From the NCBI GenBank assembly GCA_002099365.1, contig MSED01000002.1:186001-250000 (forward strand): a DNA stretch of 64,000 bases, given 5' to 3'. A program made the position numbers and the translations under genes. This DNA comes from Phialophora verrucosa. Its lineage: Eukaryota; Ascomycota; Eurotiomycetes; Chaetothyriales; Herpotrichiellaceae. Under the pieces are notes generated by a model. It had not been told where the DNA came from. It worked only from the letters and a program-made list of their open reading frames with translations, and ran no database searches. Position 1 is the first letter of the stretch; every line of letters starts with the position of its first letter. Shown here piece by piece: positions 21,185-34,010 of the stretch.

Positions 21185-22892
21185 CTAAGTCCTGGTGGAC
21201 CGCTCCACCGAAGTGCCATCCTTTTGGTGCACTGCCGCGTCGACCATGCTCTCAAACACGTTCACACCCACAGGCTTTCCAAGTCTCCTCCTCCACTCCG
21301 CTCCTCTGAAGATAATGAAGAGCATTGGAATGAACGCCAGTACGCCCCCGATGAGGGCGAACATCAAGAACATCCATTGGAACCCGATTCTGTTGCCTAG
21401 ATGAACAACGTAAAAGGCGAAGGTAAATCCAATTTCCTGCCGGATCAAATTGAAAAGCTGTGCAACCTCACTACCTTCAGTGCGGTAACAGTCAATCGCA
21501 TATGTGTAGGTTGTCGTCGTGATGATCTGAAGACCGAAGCATGCAATACCCATTCCCAGGATGGGCAGGATCCAAACCGTACGATACTGCAAGCAGAATC
21601 CATAAATCAGGAGGCCGGCAGGGACAATGACCTCGCCCATCCAGATGGCTTTGAGGCGGACCTCAGGTTCGGGATCGCGACCAAGCCGCTTTCGCTCCCG
21701 TTTGACGAGCAAGTCTACGACCCAGCCTGAGATGCACTCGCCCAAAATGCCGCCGAGAGTGAGCGATGCTCCATACGTGAGCCCGATTGTCAGCGTGTTC
21801 CAATGAAAGAATTCGGTGAATATTGCCGCGACGGTGACTGCCGGCAGTATGGAAGCGAATCCATACATGGTGGCGTAGTAGAGAGCGGGAAACAGCACAG
21901 ACGGATATCTGGCCATCTTCAACGCTGGGATGACAAACTGGTCAGGTCTCAGCTTGATTTCTGGCAAATCGGACCAGAGTCGCAACCGTGAAAAGTAGGC
22001 TTCTTTGGTGAATCGGGGTTTAGTTGTCGAAATCGGAAGCTTGAGCGTGTCGGCTTTGGACGACACAGGTGTTCTGCGGATGTAGAGTGTTTCTGGCAGA
22101 CAGAAGAAAGCGGTCATCAGCATGACGGCGTCCACGATGGCCACAAATTTGAAGATCCATCGCCATCCACAGTACTGGCCGAGTAGGCCTCCAACTATGG
22201 GAGCCAGGTGGCTTCCGTTGACCATGGTCACGGTGAAAAAGCCCATCGCTCGGCCACGCTGGTGGTAGAAGAACAAGTCAACTACTGTTGCTGCGCCAAG
22301 CGCGAAAGCCACAGGAAAGAATCCATTGAAAACTCGTGCTGCAATAAGCTGGCCAAAGGACTGTGTGTACGCACAGCCGAGCGCTGAGACGAAACCTAGA
22401 AATGTTGTTGCTAAATAAACAGGCCTTCGACCATATTTGTGTGAGAGAGGTATCCATAACCAAGGAGCAATTCCATTCAGTGCTATACAGACGGTTCTTG
22501 GTGACTATTAGTGATTGGTTGTCGAGGGAATGTCGTTGAGATAAGACTCACGTCTGGTACGAGGCAGTAACCTTGCTGATCCCAAAATCTTGGGCCAGCA
22601 GCGCCAACGCGGGGTTGATCGCAGCAGTGTTGAGCCCGCCGATTGCCGCAAGCAGAGATGTCTGAACCAGAATGAGAATCTGTGGGTGATCAGCAGGTGT
22701 GCCGGAGACGATCGCACAGGTTCTGGAACGAACCTTCACCCAGAGAGGCCAGTTCAGGGGATCTCGTGGATCCCCAGACGGCTTGGGGGTCAAAAACTTG
22801 TCCTCTGTCTCACGGTATCCAATGGTACCCTGCTCTTCCACCAAAGTGCTAGGGTCACGGTAATCTCTCTCTCTCGTGGCTGTTTTCCCCAT
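21185..22892 (-). CDS. MFS transporter, DHA1-like (12-TM drug/polyamine-type)
   Basis: Exons in transcription order 22892-22734, 22679-22552 and 22496-21185, giving 532 residues. SGDPRDPLNWPLW before helix 1 is the usual entry motif of fungal DHA1 carriers. Splicing of the second intron restores ALNGIAPWLWIPLSHKYGRR, in which PLSHKYGRRP is the MFS motif A loop. A long central loop carries KRERKRLGRDPEPE. Relatives export drugs or import polyamines and other cations at the plasma membrane; the substrate is unknown here. Intron 2 (22497-22551, 55 nt) has GTGAGT, an ACTAAT branch and an AAG acceptor. Intron 1 (22680-22733, 54 nt) is stop-free; its donor could instead be six bases upstream (GTGAAG), which would drop two residues. 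It lies divergent from a Zn2Cys6 regulator. Confidence 0.87.
22497..22551 (-). other. 55-nt intron 2 of the DHA1 MFS gene
   Basis: Minus-strand donor GTGAGT, branch CACTAAT and acceptor CCAAG. Removing it joins the Thr codon AC/A and continues the membrane-domain reading frame into MFS motif A. Confidence 0.85.
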
Positions 22893-25800
22893 CTTGTGTA
22901 TCCAGTTTCAGTCCGCGCTGGTCGGGGGGCGACAGGCCGCAGCATGCGGACAAGTAGATATACCGCCCGCTCATGTATATGGAGCTTCCAAGCATCTCGA
23001 CGCATGCGTCGACAATAAACAGGCTCATCAAGCATCAGCACCTTTTCAGGACAGCGCTACAGCTGGCAAGCCATGGCATGCATGCATGCACACACCAACG
23101 CGCCCTGGTTGAGGGTATTGGTATGAAGGACTGGCGGTAAGGTGGCGAAACGCAGCCCGGCTTGGGGGACTGCGACGCTGTCTCTGCAAACAGGCTTTTC
23201 AGAGCGAGGGCTAGGGAAAATGTGGGCATCGTAGGTCGAGAACAGCTAGGGAGGCGGCGGAGATCAGTTGGAGACGCAGCTTATGAAACCATAGGGTTGG
23301 GGCCATCAACAAGCTTCCCCGACCGAGAGCCCAGAAGTCATGGCGGTTGACCCCTGCTGCCCCAGTCAGCCTGGCGATAGTCAGCAGAATCTTGAAAGCT
23401 AACGACCAGAAGCAAACAGGAGCGTGTGTTAAAAAAGGACGCAATACGGGATGAGTGTCAGTAAGCTCGGAGGAACCAAAGGGCACACTAATCCAGGACG
23501 CAGTACGTACGCCGAAAGAAGGCCATGAATGCCTCGCAAGCAGGGAAAGGGATTATGCGGGTTGTCAATACTTCACTTGATACTCACTGAAATGCTTACC
23601 TTCCTGGCAAGACTCGCGACCCAAGCCAAGCCAAGCCACATACTGATGAGAAAGGAAAGAATGGAACCAGAACTTGGCTCACTCTGCACTCATTGCACCT
23701 CTTGCCCTAAGACGGGGCCACATTTGCCTGCTACTATAGCTTTTCTCAGCTGACATGACAGACAAGCGGTTTCTTTGCCCTCTGCAACTCAGTCTAGATC
23801 TTGGATCGGAAGGCTGGAACCACAAGGGCCCAAGGCAGACTTATGTATCTGCAATCACATGTCTGCGGTCTACGCAGCACACCTCTGGCACCTGACCGGC
23901 CACATTCCGGAGAGCTAATAGATACCTAGGCAAGCCCTGATGCGTACCTAGACTGTACGAGTAACGACGACGAGGTGCCCCGAGTGAGCCGGTATGGAGG
24001 GGACATTCGGAGGGGGTCTCTCCCCACTTTCAGCTTTTGACCGTAAGCTGCAAAATCAGACACGGAACATTGTTGAGGTTGATTCTGGTCACAGTCGACG
24101 AAGTATTTTCCTCAGAGTATCCTTTGCTTCGCTCAAGCGGCCAGCTGCCAACGACCAACGATGCCCGCCCGGGTACTTCGTCGTGCTAGGTCGACCTGGA
24201 ACAGTGTCACAAAGGGTACAACACGAAGCATGGGCCGTTGCGCATGAAACTGGGACATCTCCCCGTCGCTTAGCGGTATAGAAGCAGGGATTTTGGATCC
24301 GCCGGAGTGACTTGCTGCATACGACATGTTGGATCCTTCCTGCTTCGAGGACCAGAGATACATGAGTCTGCGGCAAGACCGTTCCCCCCGCGAAAGCCTA
24401 CTCCTCAACCCAGGACTAGACCTTATGGACCGCCGAATCTACAAGCCTTGTCCACACGAGGTAAGTATGAGGACGTAGCCCCAGTTTTCATGGCGGTTTC
24501 CTTCGTCGTCAAGAAACGAGCACGTTGCTGAGCTTTATTTCTGGTTGAAGAGGTTGGAAAGTTTCGTCTCCATCTTCGACCAAAGTGGCTAACTTGGCTA
24601 GGAGCATTTGGAATCACATATCAAAGATTCCAGTTTGGCGTCGAAGCCGGCATTTCCAGCCGATTGCAACATTGGAATAAAACGGCGATTGCGAAGAACT
24701 GCTTGCCGTCTGCGACTTCGACGTGAACAATAGCGTCGGACGGACAGACTACGAGGTGTCAAAGTGGGCTCCCTGTCGAAGCAGAATCCCTTGGATGGTG
24801 GGAAAACGGGAGAACAGAACCTTTCATTTCACTCACTCTTTCGACGCCAGCGACGACTGCGCCAACAGAGACAGACGTCAAGGAGCTAGATAATGCATTG
24901 GTCGCGTGAAATAGTGACCCAGTACTACTCGTAGACGCTTGGAAAGTCTTTGCCTGCCGTGATTGGGGACCTGGGAAGCGGGCCCATGTGATTGACCGAC
25001 TGCCACGACGCACTACCAAATACCCTTTCGGTCTGTACTTTTGGTCAAGTCCCTCTGCATGAGTGGGTGCATGGAGGGGTAATTTAGGCTGTTGTGGCCT
25101 GTCGAATGACTAAAGACGGTACAAACCTCAACAGCATGATCCCTCGATGAACCCCGGATATCGGCTATGAACATTGAGCGGATTGTCGGGCCGTGGTTCA
25201 TTCAACAGCCTATTCATGGCCATTCTGGCTTTGCATGAAACAGCCATGTCCTGAAGCTGACAATGCTTGTGGCTCAGTATTCGGTCGCAGACGAAGAGGT
25301 CACCAGCGCTCACTCGAGGGGATCACGTAGCAAGGGGGGCGACAGTGTGTCAAAGAAGATGCATTCGCAAGTCTCGAGGCTGAGTCTCAGCGATTGACAG
25401 CATGACATACCAGCAGACACCTGATTCGTAATGTCCCTCGAGTTGCTTCGTGGGCAGGCAGTTCACTCGTAATCCAGAGGCAAGATGCACAGCGCACACA
25501 TCACGTAGCCTGATTTTGTCGAGTGCGTTGGGCGCGCCAAATTTAGAGACAATCCTTCTCTGCACGATCAACCTCGATTCGGTGCCTTCGCCGCGAGAAG
25601 ACGGTTCGGCGCGACCGTCAACTCGCAGACCCATTTGTGGACTTGGAGCAATTGGCCGAGATGGAGCAGCGATCTCGAAATGTTAGCTGATGTCGTCGAG
25701 GGTCCTATACGACAAGGGTAGGTATATTTAGTGCCGGATATCAGCGCCGTCTCACACAGAGGATTAGTCACTGTCTGTGCTTGAAATGAATATCCGCTGG

Positions 25801-28051
25801 TTCTTGGGGGGCAGATTTTGGCTGATAGTTCTGCCCGTAGCCTAAAAGACTGTGGCCGACATAACGAATTGGATTTTGATCTAGTTGGGAAGTCGATGTT
25901 TCGATTTCGTTTGCTACCAACTCGAAAACTCGTAGTCTCGAAACCCGACCAGGGTTCTCCAAGAGATAGACCGAACTGATGGGGCAGACACGCGTACTGG
26001 GCATGCCGGACATCTTTACTGGATCAATCATCGCCCTGGCAGCTGTCGCAGCTCAGTGGTTGGTGTGTGGGCCACCTCGTGGCAGCAAGGGAGGTGGAAC
26101 TCCAAGCGTCTGGCTCCCAAGACTTGGAGCAAGGCAGAGGCACATAGTGCTTATATTGAAGAGAGTGCTGACCATTGCTATACTTGGGGTCCAGGGAGTA
26201 TGTCGATTGGCTCGCGAGTCGTATTCGTTCCAGCGGAAAGGAAGTAGTTTAGACGATCGACATGCGGTTCCGCAACAGACGTGAAAGCGGCATCGAGAGA
26301 AACGGTAGAGAAGATTCCAAGTGTGTCATCATTCGAAGCAGTTGTGGTCAAGTGCAAGCGCAAATCTAAGCAATTCCATGCAGGACGCAGCCAGGGGTTT
26401 CATTGGAACGAGGGATGCGGGAAGGCGTACGGAGACGAGCAGAGGGCCTCCAATGAGCGAGTCCCCGTGATACCAACGAATACCAAATACCGGAAGAGGG
26501 AGCACAAGGCTCCACGATGATCTGAGAGGTTGGTGAGTTTGGTTCCCGTCGGTTGAAGGTGATTTCGACTAACCTAAAGCGTGTTTTCTGCTGGCTGACC
26601 GACTGTTCGTGTTGAGAAGGCGTGTTCCAAACATCACGGTGAAGGTTCGGTGGCGTGGTTAGGAGATGACGGCGGGAATGAACACGAGTGGCAGTGAGGG
26701 CAAGAATTCGAGGATGGGATTGTCCACTGAGTGATCCGTACTACAAGTCGAACAAGCGATGGTGAATGAATGAGCCTGATGATCTGGTGAGCTGGTGAAC
26801 GGGAGAGCCTACGAGTAGGTACTACTGGACAGAGAGAGGCCCTGAAAGGTACATGCTCGTAGGCGTGCGCCGCTGTTGCTCCCGGTACCCCGTCCGTCCA
26901 AGGCCGTGTAAGGCGATCTCGGGATCTCGATGGGCTCTGACTGGGTGGAAGTCGATGTCCCCCGTTACGTACCACCTGCCCTTTCTTGCTCTAGCGGCCG
27001 TCCTGACACCCAAAAGTGCCCCAAACACCGGCAGCCGGGCCAGCAGCGTCTCAATACGAGTTGGGCACGCAGCCTGACAATTCTACCGTCTGCCTCTAAT
27101 TCCAGTCTGTTGTCGCCCGTCTACGAGGTGCCTGGAGCCTTTCTCGAGCGCTCACGGCTCATCGTTCTCGAAACGGGCTGTTATGGCTCTCGGTGCTTCT
27201 CATGGCAGGGACCAAGATAGGCAGTTTGAGATGGTCAAGTGCTCTCGTTCGAAGCGAAGCCTGGCCGCTAATGCACACAATGTCATGACACCCGGTGGTT
27301 CCCCTGTTCTAGCGGCAGGAGTCCTGGCTATCCCCGTGAGGAGGCCCGTGTTGGCACCACTCGATCTGACAGCTGAAAGCGGCGTGGTTGCTGCCCTGAT
27401 GCGGCCTTGTCCAACTTGCCCTTCTACAGATCCTGATCGTCCAATACTCCGACTTGTCCGAGGTTTGCGTAGTGGTTGTGGCTTCGGTGGTTGCCACTGA
27501 CTGGCCAAACACCTTGTTCCCTTCTGATGCTGGACGTCGTCATCCCACCATCCCTACCATCCCCGAACTCAGACTAAGCTGCCCCCGGTCACTCCTAAAA
27601 TTCTCGAGACGTGGCACACGAAGTTTGCCATTCCAGAAAGGAAGTAACTCACTGCTCGACGGGCTCTTTCCTTTCCCAGTCCAGTCCCTCCATGCCGTGG
27701 TCCATGCTTTGGCCCAACTGCCCATCCGTGATCCCGCTGCGGAGACCCCTGCTATCCATGCAGCTCTGCACTGATCCCGACAATCGCCTTCGCATGACGC
27801 TAGAACCGTACTTGCGTGCGCCGACCGTGCGCGTCTGCGAAAATTATCCTGCTAGACCTCGTAGCCCTGAAGCAGGGGGTGGCACATCGCTGACATACTA
27901 GTCCTGCTCTCCAATTCTGATCTGATCTCGTGAGGAGAATCCATTCAAAGACGCTCACTGCCCTACGAGGCTCTGGCCATGACTTCAATTTGAACTCGCG
28001 ATCGAGACCCTCGACGTAGCCTGCCACGGACCGATCCCTCGACTCTCGAAA
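22893..28051. other. 5.2-kb gene-poor region between divergent MFS and regulator genes
   Basis: No gene can be supported here. Open frames of 60-105 codons occur on both strands at similar density, often overlapping, and none carries a recognisable domain. A short GCATGCATGCATGCA run lies at 23076-23090. Long upstream regions occur at regulated fungal genes; decayed mobile DNA is another possible explanation, but I see no terminal repeats or transposase motifs. Confidence 0.5.
23076..23090. repeat. Short CATG tandem run
   Basis: GCATGCATGCATGCA, a self-complementary tetranucleotide repeat upstream of the MFS gene. Confidence 0.7.
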
Positions 28052-30736
28052 ATGCCCGCCGACGTGCAAGAGAAGCCCAAGTCCAAACATCGCAAGTCGA
28101 CATGCGCCGGCTGTCGCAGACGAAAGGTACTTACGACCCCGCGGTGGTGATGACCTTCTGCCGCATCGTGATCGGAGATGGTGCTTCATCGACATTCCGG
28201 GCACACAGCGGCTAACACGGCGGCAGTCAAAATGTGACGGCAAGACACCCAAATGCACGACGTAGGTATTCCCAACATCCCCCGCAAGAGGACTCCATCT
28301 TATGCGCTCTACAGGTGCATAGCGTACAAAGACGACTGCCACTACGATAAGCCACCGTCCCTCGCATATGTGCGATCTTTGGAGGAAGAAATCCAAGAGC
28401 TCAAGTCGCAACTGCGACAGGCGAAGACTCAAGTCTGGCTCTCAAGGGTATGCAATGACCCCATTCGTTTCCGACCACCGTCACTCATGCTTCGATAGGC
28501 CGGGTCGCACGATGAAAAGAAACTGCCGTCAGCATCGCCCGCCAGCGAAACGGCAGCTTCGCAGAGTTCCAGTCAAGTGCTTGCGCTTCGGAATCGCCAG
28601 ATCAAGTGGGAGGCCGACATCAGTGTGGACGACAGCGGAGGCGTCACCTTCCACAACTCAACTTCGCCGATCCATGAATTTCCTTCAACCCAACGGCATC
28701 AACCGCCCATCACTGCGCAGCTCAACTACATCGTCAACCCCCAGGAAGATCAGCGCGTGAAGCGCGACCTCGTCTTGAACGCCACCCATCAAAGGCAGAT
28801 TGAGCCTTTCGCGATAGCCAACGGCGCGGCCAAGGCAAACGTTCCCAAAGAGATTTCTCATGAGTTGTTGAAGTATCATTGGTGCTGGATGCACCCTCTG
28901 TTCTTGTTTGTGTACAGGCCTGCGTTCACGAGAGGCATGGCCATGGTGGACTTAAACACCCCAGGCGCTCAGGACCCGCCTTATTTTTCCGAGACCCTGC
29001 TGAAGGTAAGCGCATGGCTAGACTGAAGACTGCGTATGGCCAACTAATCAACAAAACTATAGGTGATACACGCGCATGGCTCCAGATTCTTAAACCACGA
29101 TGTGTACCAGGATCAGTATCATAGCGTGCTTAGCCAGCACAGTCCCATGGGCAGCTCCATGACCGCTGGCGAGTTTATGCAAAAGATGACAGACGAAGCG
29201 CGATTTGGGCTAGGCATGGACATCTTACGAAATAGTTCAATCCCGACGATCCAAGCCCTCCTGCAACAGTCTGCCAGGGAGGTGGTGTTTGGGCGATCCT
29301 CTCAAGCATGGACGTTCTCGGGCATTGCATTCCGGATGGCATTGGATATGGGAATACACCTGCCCAGTGACAAGCTTCAAGCCTTCGTGAAAAGCCTCAC
29401 GCCCGAAGACATTGAGATCCGCAAACGTCTGTTCTGGAGCTGCTACACCTGGGACAAGATCCTCTCTCTTTACCTGGGTCGAATGCCCGGCTTCACTCCC
29501 GCCACCGAAGAAGTTCCGCTTACCTTCATGGACGACTACAGCGATACCGACCTGTGGGCGCCCTATTACGGGGAGACACCACCACCCGAACTCGCGAACG
29601 CACCCAATTATCCTCCGTGTCCCGGATACGTGGTTTCATGTTTCCGCCAACTGTGCAAGATTTGCGTGATCCTGAACGATCTGATGCACAGCATATATTC
29701 TTCTGAGGCGGCCGCGAGGCGGGAGATGGAGGAGGAGGAACACTCGGCGGAAGCCAAAGCAGCAAGCGAGGCACCTTTCGTGCGGATTTCACGCGACCTG
29801 CGCGACTGGCTCATCTCCTTACCGCCGCACCTCAGAATCAATCCGGATCAAATGCCATCCCTCGCTCCGCCAGTTCATATCATGTCCCTGAACCTCCTCT
29901 ACCACACGACCGTTATTCTCCTCCACCGACCAGTGATCCTTGGAGCACGCGACATGAACGCTCCGGGGCCGGCGCGATCATGGCAGATGTGCATCCAGGC
30001 AACGAGCGCCATTCATGACCTGATTGTGCTACAGGCCAACACATTCGGGCTCACCCACATTTCCTACCTGAACGCTTACAGCGTCTACATCGCGGCCACG
30101 ATCGCCGTCCTGCGATTTGAGCGAGAATATCAACCGGGAGAAGACCCCGCGATGGCAGCCCAAAAGAACGGGCTAAATTTCCTCCTCGAGGTCCTCCAGA
30201 AGACGTCCAACACCATGCCAGCACTGGAGCGCAGCAATGCCATCATCCGCAAGCGAATGAAAGCCGTCCTAGAGCGCCAGAAAGCCCAGCGAGGCGGGGT
30301 CCGAAGGAGCTACTCGTCCACACCACCCAACGCCAAATTCAGCATCCCAACCCCAACCAGCCATCAACTTGACCTTGCTCAACCAACCGCGTTCCAAGCT
30401 CTGTCAAATCCATCCGTCGCCCACGCATACTCCCAGCCTGATACTCCAGGCTCCTTTGCCGCGCCCATGCAATGGCAGTCCGGAATGCGCAGCAGCCTGT
30501 ACTCGGAGCCAGCGACGCATGGCTCGACGGAAGACTTCCTCCCAGCATTTCCCGGCCAGCAATTTCCCGTGGGCGGATCGGAGCATAGTTTCGGGAGCAA
30601 CGAGGTCGATCCGCACGCAAGGACGGCCCTACTAGGATACAACCTCGACCCGCACCCGAGGCTGAACTCGGGGGACATCGATTGGAATTTCATGGAGAAT
30701 GCATTCAGCCACGAAGGCCAGACCGTGCACATGTGA
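28052..30736 (+). CDS. Zn2Cys6 transcription factor with Fungal_trans domain
   Basis: Five exons: 28052-28126, 28227-28261, 28315-28447, 28499-29005 and 29063-30736, giving 807 residues. The zinc cluster Cys18-x2-Cys21-x6-Cys28-x6-Cys35-x2-Cys38-x6-Cys45 is complete only after the first two introns are removed. A short coiled coil follows (YVRSLEEEIQELKSQLRQAK), the usual dimerisation element. The middle region (about 200-550) is the Fungal_trans regulatory domain, with WTFSGIAFRMALDMGIHLP as its best-conserved motif. The C-terminus is Pro/Ser/Gln-rich and likely activating. Such proteins bind CGG-containing sites in the nucleus. The layout resembles NirA-annotated regulators, but target genes are not visible. 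Intron 4 (29006-29062) and the 35-nt second exon are supported by phase and by the unbroken protein. It is divergent from a DHA1 transporter, a common regulator/target arrangement. Confidence 0.9.
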
Positions 30737-33700
30737 CTAGCCGGCCAAGGACTACAGATTCAGGAAGGCCACTTCTCGACCAAGGCGGAATACTTGGCCC
30801 CGCCGTATGCGGACTGGATGGAATACTGACGCGCGGAGAACATCGAGCGACACGACGAGCTCACCAACTGTATAGCACTAGCACTTGAAAATTACGACCG
30901 AGCGGCCTTGTGATTCGGAGCGCATAGCATGGACAGAGTACGACTGATTTGGTCATTTTACGAAGGAAAAGCGCAGGCGAGAACGGCTACTGCATTTGCA
31001 TTTCGCATTTCTGGGGGATCATCTGGGAGGGCAGCGAGGACGGGATGGCTACAACAGCGAAGGCACATGCGCTGACTTGATTTTGTTTGAGGCTATGGTT
31101 TTGCTCGCATGTTTGTGTGATTCCACGGCCTATGGTTTCCCCATTCTTTGACGAGGCCTTAGGGTAGGGCTGGCAGGCTGGGTGGCAGGCAACAAGCAAA
31201 AAAGCCTGCAATGCATGATTTGATGGCACGAGCCCAATGAACAGTACATACTTGCTTACATACATACACGGTATAGACGGAGCGGTGCCATTGACACTTT
31301 TTCCACTTCGGCGAACTGTCAATACCATACAGACGCAACACAGCCCATAATGCACACGACGGAGCCTTCCAAGATGGAACTCGAAGGGATGGGATGGGAT
31401 GACGCGGACCGCGCACTGAATTGCTGCTTTCGAGCTTCCCTCGACAGGATTCTGTCCGTGTAGACTACAGTGAATGCATACACGGGACGCATTCAAAGAG
31501 ACCATATTCGTAATCCCAAAATACCCGGCTCGGGATGATCAAGCGAGGTTGTGCGATGGCCAGATCGCCAGCATCTATATTTAGGCTTTGGCCTTCTCGG
31601 TTTGTGGGGCAGCCGACGTTTCTAGCTTGCCTCCCTGCCAACCTTGACACCTACCTTTATCGGGATAGCGAAGTGGATGGTGAGTAGGTAGGAAAGTGGG
31701 AATGGGGAAGTAGGGGGACCAGCGTGTACCATGGATCCGTCCGAACTTACCGTGTACAAGTACGAGCACAGGCAGGGAGAGTAGTCGACGAGATGGTCAT
31801 CCTTCGCCTGTGTGGGTGGGGTCGAGATCGGGAAAGGATGATCAGCAGTGGTGGGTGGTGGGTGGTGCGCACCGGGGTGGGATTCAGCCTTGCTTTCTTC
31901 CAACTCACTTCGCGAGGCTGACTTGGCGGAGATTGGACATGGGTGTGGAATAAAGCGGCATGGAGGGAGTATGAAGAAGGAATAAAGGAGACAAGGTGAT
32001 ACTCTTCTCCTCTAGTGTGTGCTGTACGCTCTGGGTAAGGTTTACGATTTCATCGGCAAAGATGGAAGAGAGACCGCGTGTACTCGTACTGTGAGCAGAG
32101 TGCCAGCAGGAGGGTTGGGTGACGGTGCTGGTGTAGAGGTGGCAATCACGCATAGCCACAATGGAAGATGCACCCACACAGTCATCGGTCGCTACTGTTT
32201 ACAACTATGCTGTGTAGCGAGCTGACGCCATGTCGAGGTGATCCACCGGCTCGCCCGCTTGGTCGAGAACGGGCAACGGTCACGTTGGCATATCGTACAT
32301 GGATTGCCTCGACTGATGAAGCGTGCTGCCCACATGAAGCCGTCGATATGTGTGGATCCCAGAGCCGTGGTTGCAGATAGTATGCATATTTTGTGTGGCC
32401 GGGCGCATATGCAATGCCATACCCATGGGAATCCCGGCAGCAGCCAAGGTTCCTGCCGATGTAGTAGACGAAATGGTTGTTGATATTATTAGCAGCCATG
32501 CTGCGGCACTGTGGTACGTTGGCCATTGTAGTGGCACGGCGTTCGTCCGCACTGACTGATTGACTGACCGAGGAAGGGTCAAGTCCCTCGCCGTGGGGGA
32601 GAATGTGGAAAGCAAAGGAGTTCGCAAGGCAACTGCAGTGGTCAGGGGGAGATTTTTGTTGGTGTGTGCCACCTCATTCAGCCCTGTCAATTAGATCAAC
32701 GACGGCTTTTGGCAATCAGCACGGGGGAAATCGATCAAAACGAATGATTGCCGGCATCTATTTTGGTTCGAATTCCAAATAACGATGGCCGAAACCTCCT
32801 TTGGGCTCGGCTTCCCGAACCGCAAGGATGTCAATATGCAAGGCATCAAGGCCAAGATATTCGCCGAAAGCTTCGAAAAGCCGGCGTCGAGCGAAACAGG
32901 GGGAGGCGTAAGAAAACAAGGCTTCAGGAAGGATACCATGCACCTACCGAAGGTGGAATAGAGTACGGAAAGCATCTTGACAGGTGAGGGTGGAAAGCAA
33001 CGGGGGATGGAGTCGGCACTATGGTTCAAAAGGCAGGTATGATTAAGCTTTCGTAAAGGAAGGAGTAAGGTCGGTTATTTTTATCCCTGGTGGATCAAGA
33101 GGCGTGAGCAGGAACGGGAGATTCTACGAACTTGGAATCAAGCTCCATGTCATCCTGCCTCTGACATTGGGGTAGAGGAGCACGTCCGAAAGGAGAAACA
33201 TTTCAGGCCGAACGGCGCAACGATCACGGCCTCGATCTGCAACGGCTCACTGTGAGTCTGCACAACCCTTCCACTCTCTCCTAGTCACACGACAGGCCTT
33301 CCAGAATGTGTGGGAGGCAAGGGATCATGTAATTGACACTGCAGGGACAACTTGTCTCTGAGCAGTTCTGCTCCTCGCTGCTTCTCAAACCCGGCCTCTT
33401 GTTTAGGCGACTGCATCCCCCCTCTTCGCCTTCGTGACATTCTTCGAGGAAAAACCATCGAATTCGAGGCTCCGGGGGATGGTATGAAGTGACTGCGTTT
33501 GGTTTATTCGTGTATCTCGATTGACGTCAATACTGAAAGGCCGCAGAATCGAAGAAGGCAATGACCTGTCTTACTGTGCTGATGTTCGCAAAAGAAGGGG
33601 CGTTTGCGGCTCCCAGTGAGGGAATGTCGTTGCATTGAGGTAAGTGTGTGGGAGCCGTGATCATTTACTAGTTCTACATCACCCTCATGTCCGGCCGATG

Positions 33701-34010
33701 TTGCAGGACGCAGTTGCTGGTGAGTGATGAGGTTGAGCAAAACACCGTCCAGTGCAGGGACAAAGATACTAGAGTCGCGATGTGGATGACGAGAAAATTC
33801 GAAGAATCGGGGAGTAAAAGGGAACCCCATTGTGTGCGTCTGTGGATAAAAGACCATCTATTGCAATTAAAGCTCTGCGTGACGAGGTGGCTGAACATGT
33901 AACATTGAACGCTTATGATACTATGGTCAGGGTCCCAAATTCGAGTTCATTCTTCGACTGCCAGTTTAGCTCAAGCCTCAGGTCATCGAGGCTCGAACAC
34001 CGCCCTGCGG
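30737..34010. other. 3.3-kb gene-free stretch between converging genes
   Basis: It lies between the 3' ends of the regulator and the SDR. The only segment that looks coding is a minus-strand stretch ending in a stop at 32758 (reading ...YLGLDALHIDILAVREAE...), which has no ATG and no attached domain. Everything else appears non-coding. Confidence 0.45.

Noticed and set aside
24000..26520. Possible decayed transposon in the gene-poor region
   Set aside because: No terminal repeats, target duplications or transposase/RT motifs could be found by eye.
32760..32780. Possible tRNA B-box (GGTTCGAATTCC)
   Set aside because: The would-be T arm has an 8-base loop and no anticodon or D arm can be folded around it; it is just a small palindrome inside a coding-like segment.
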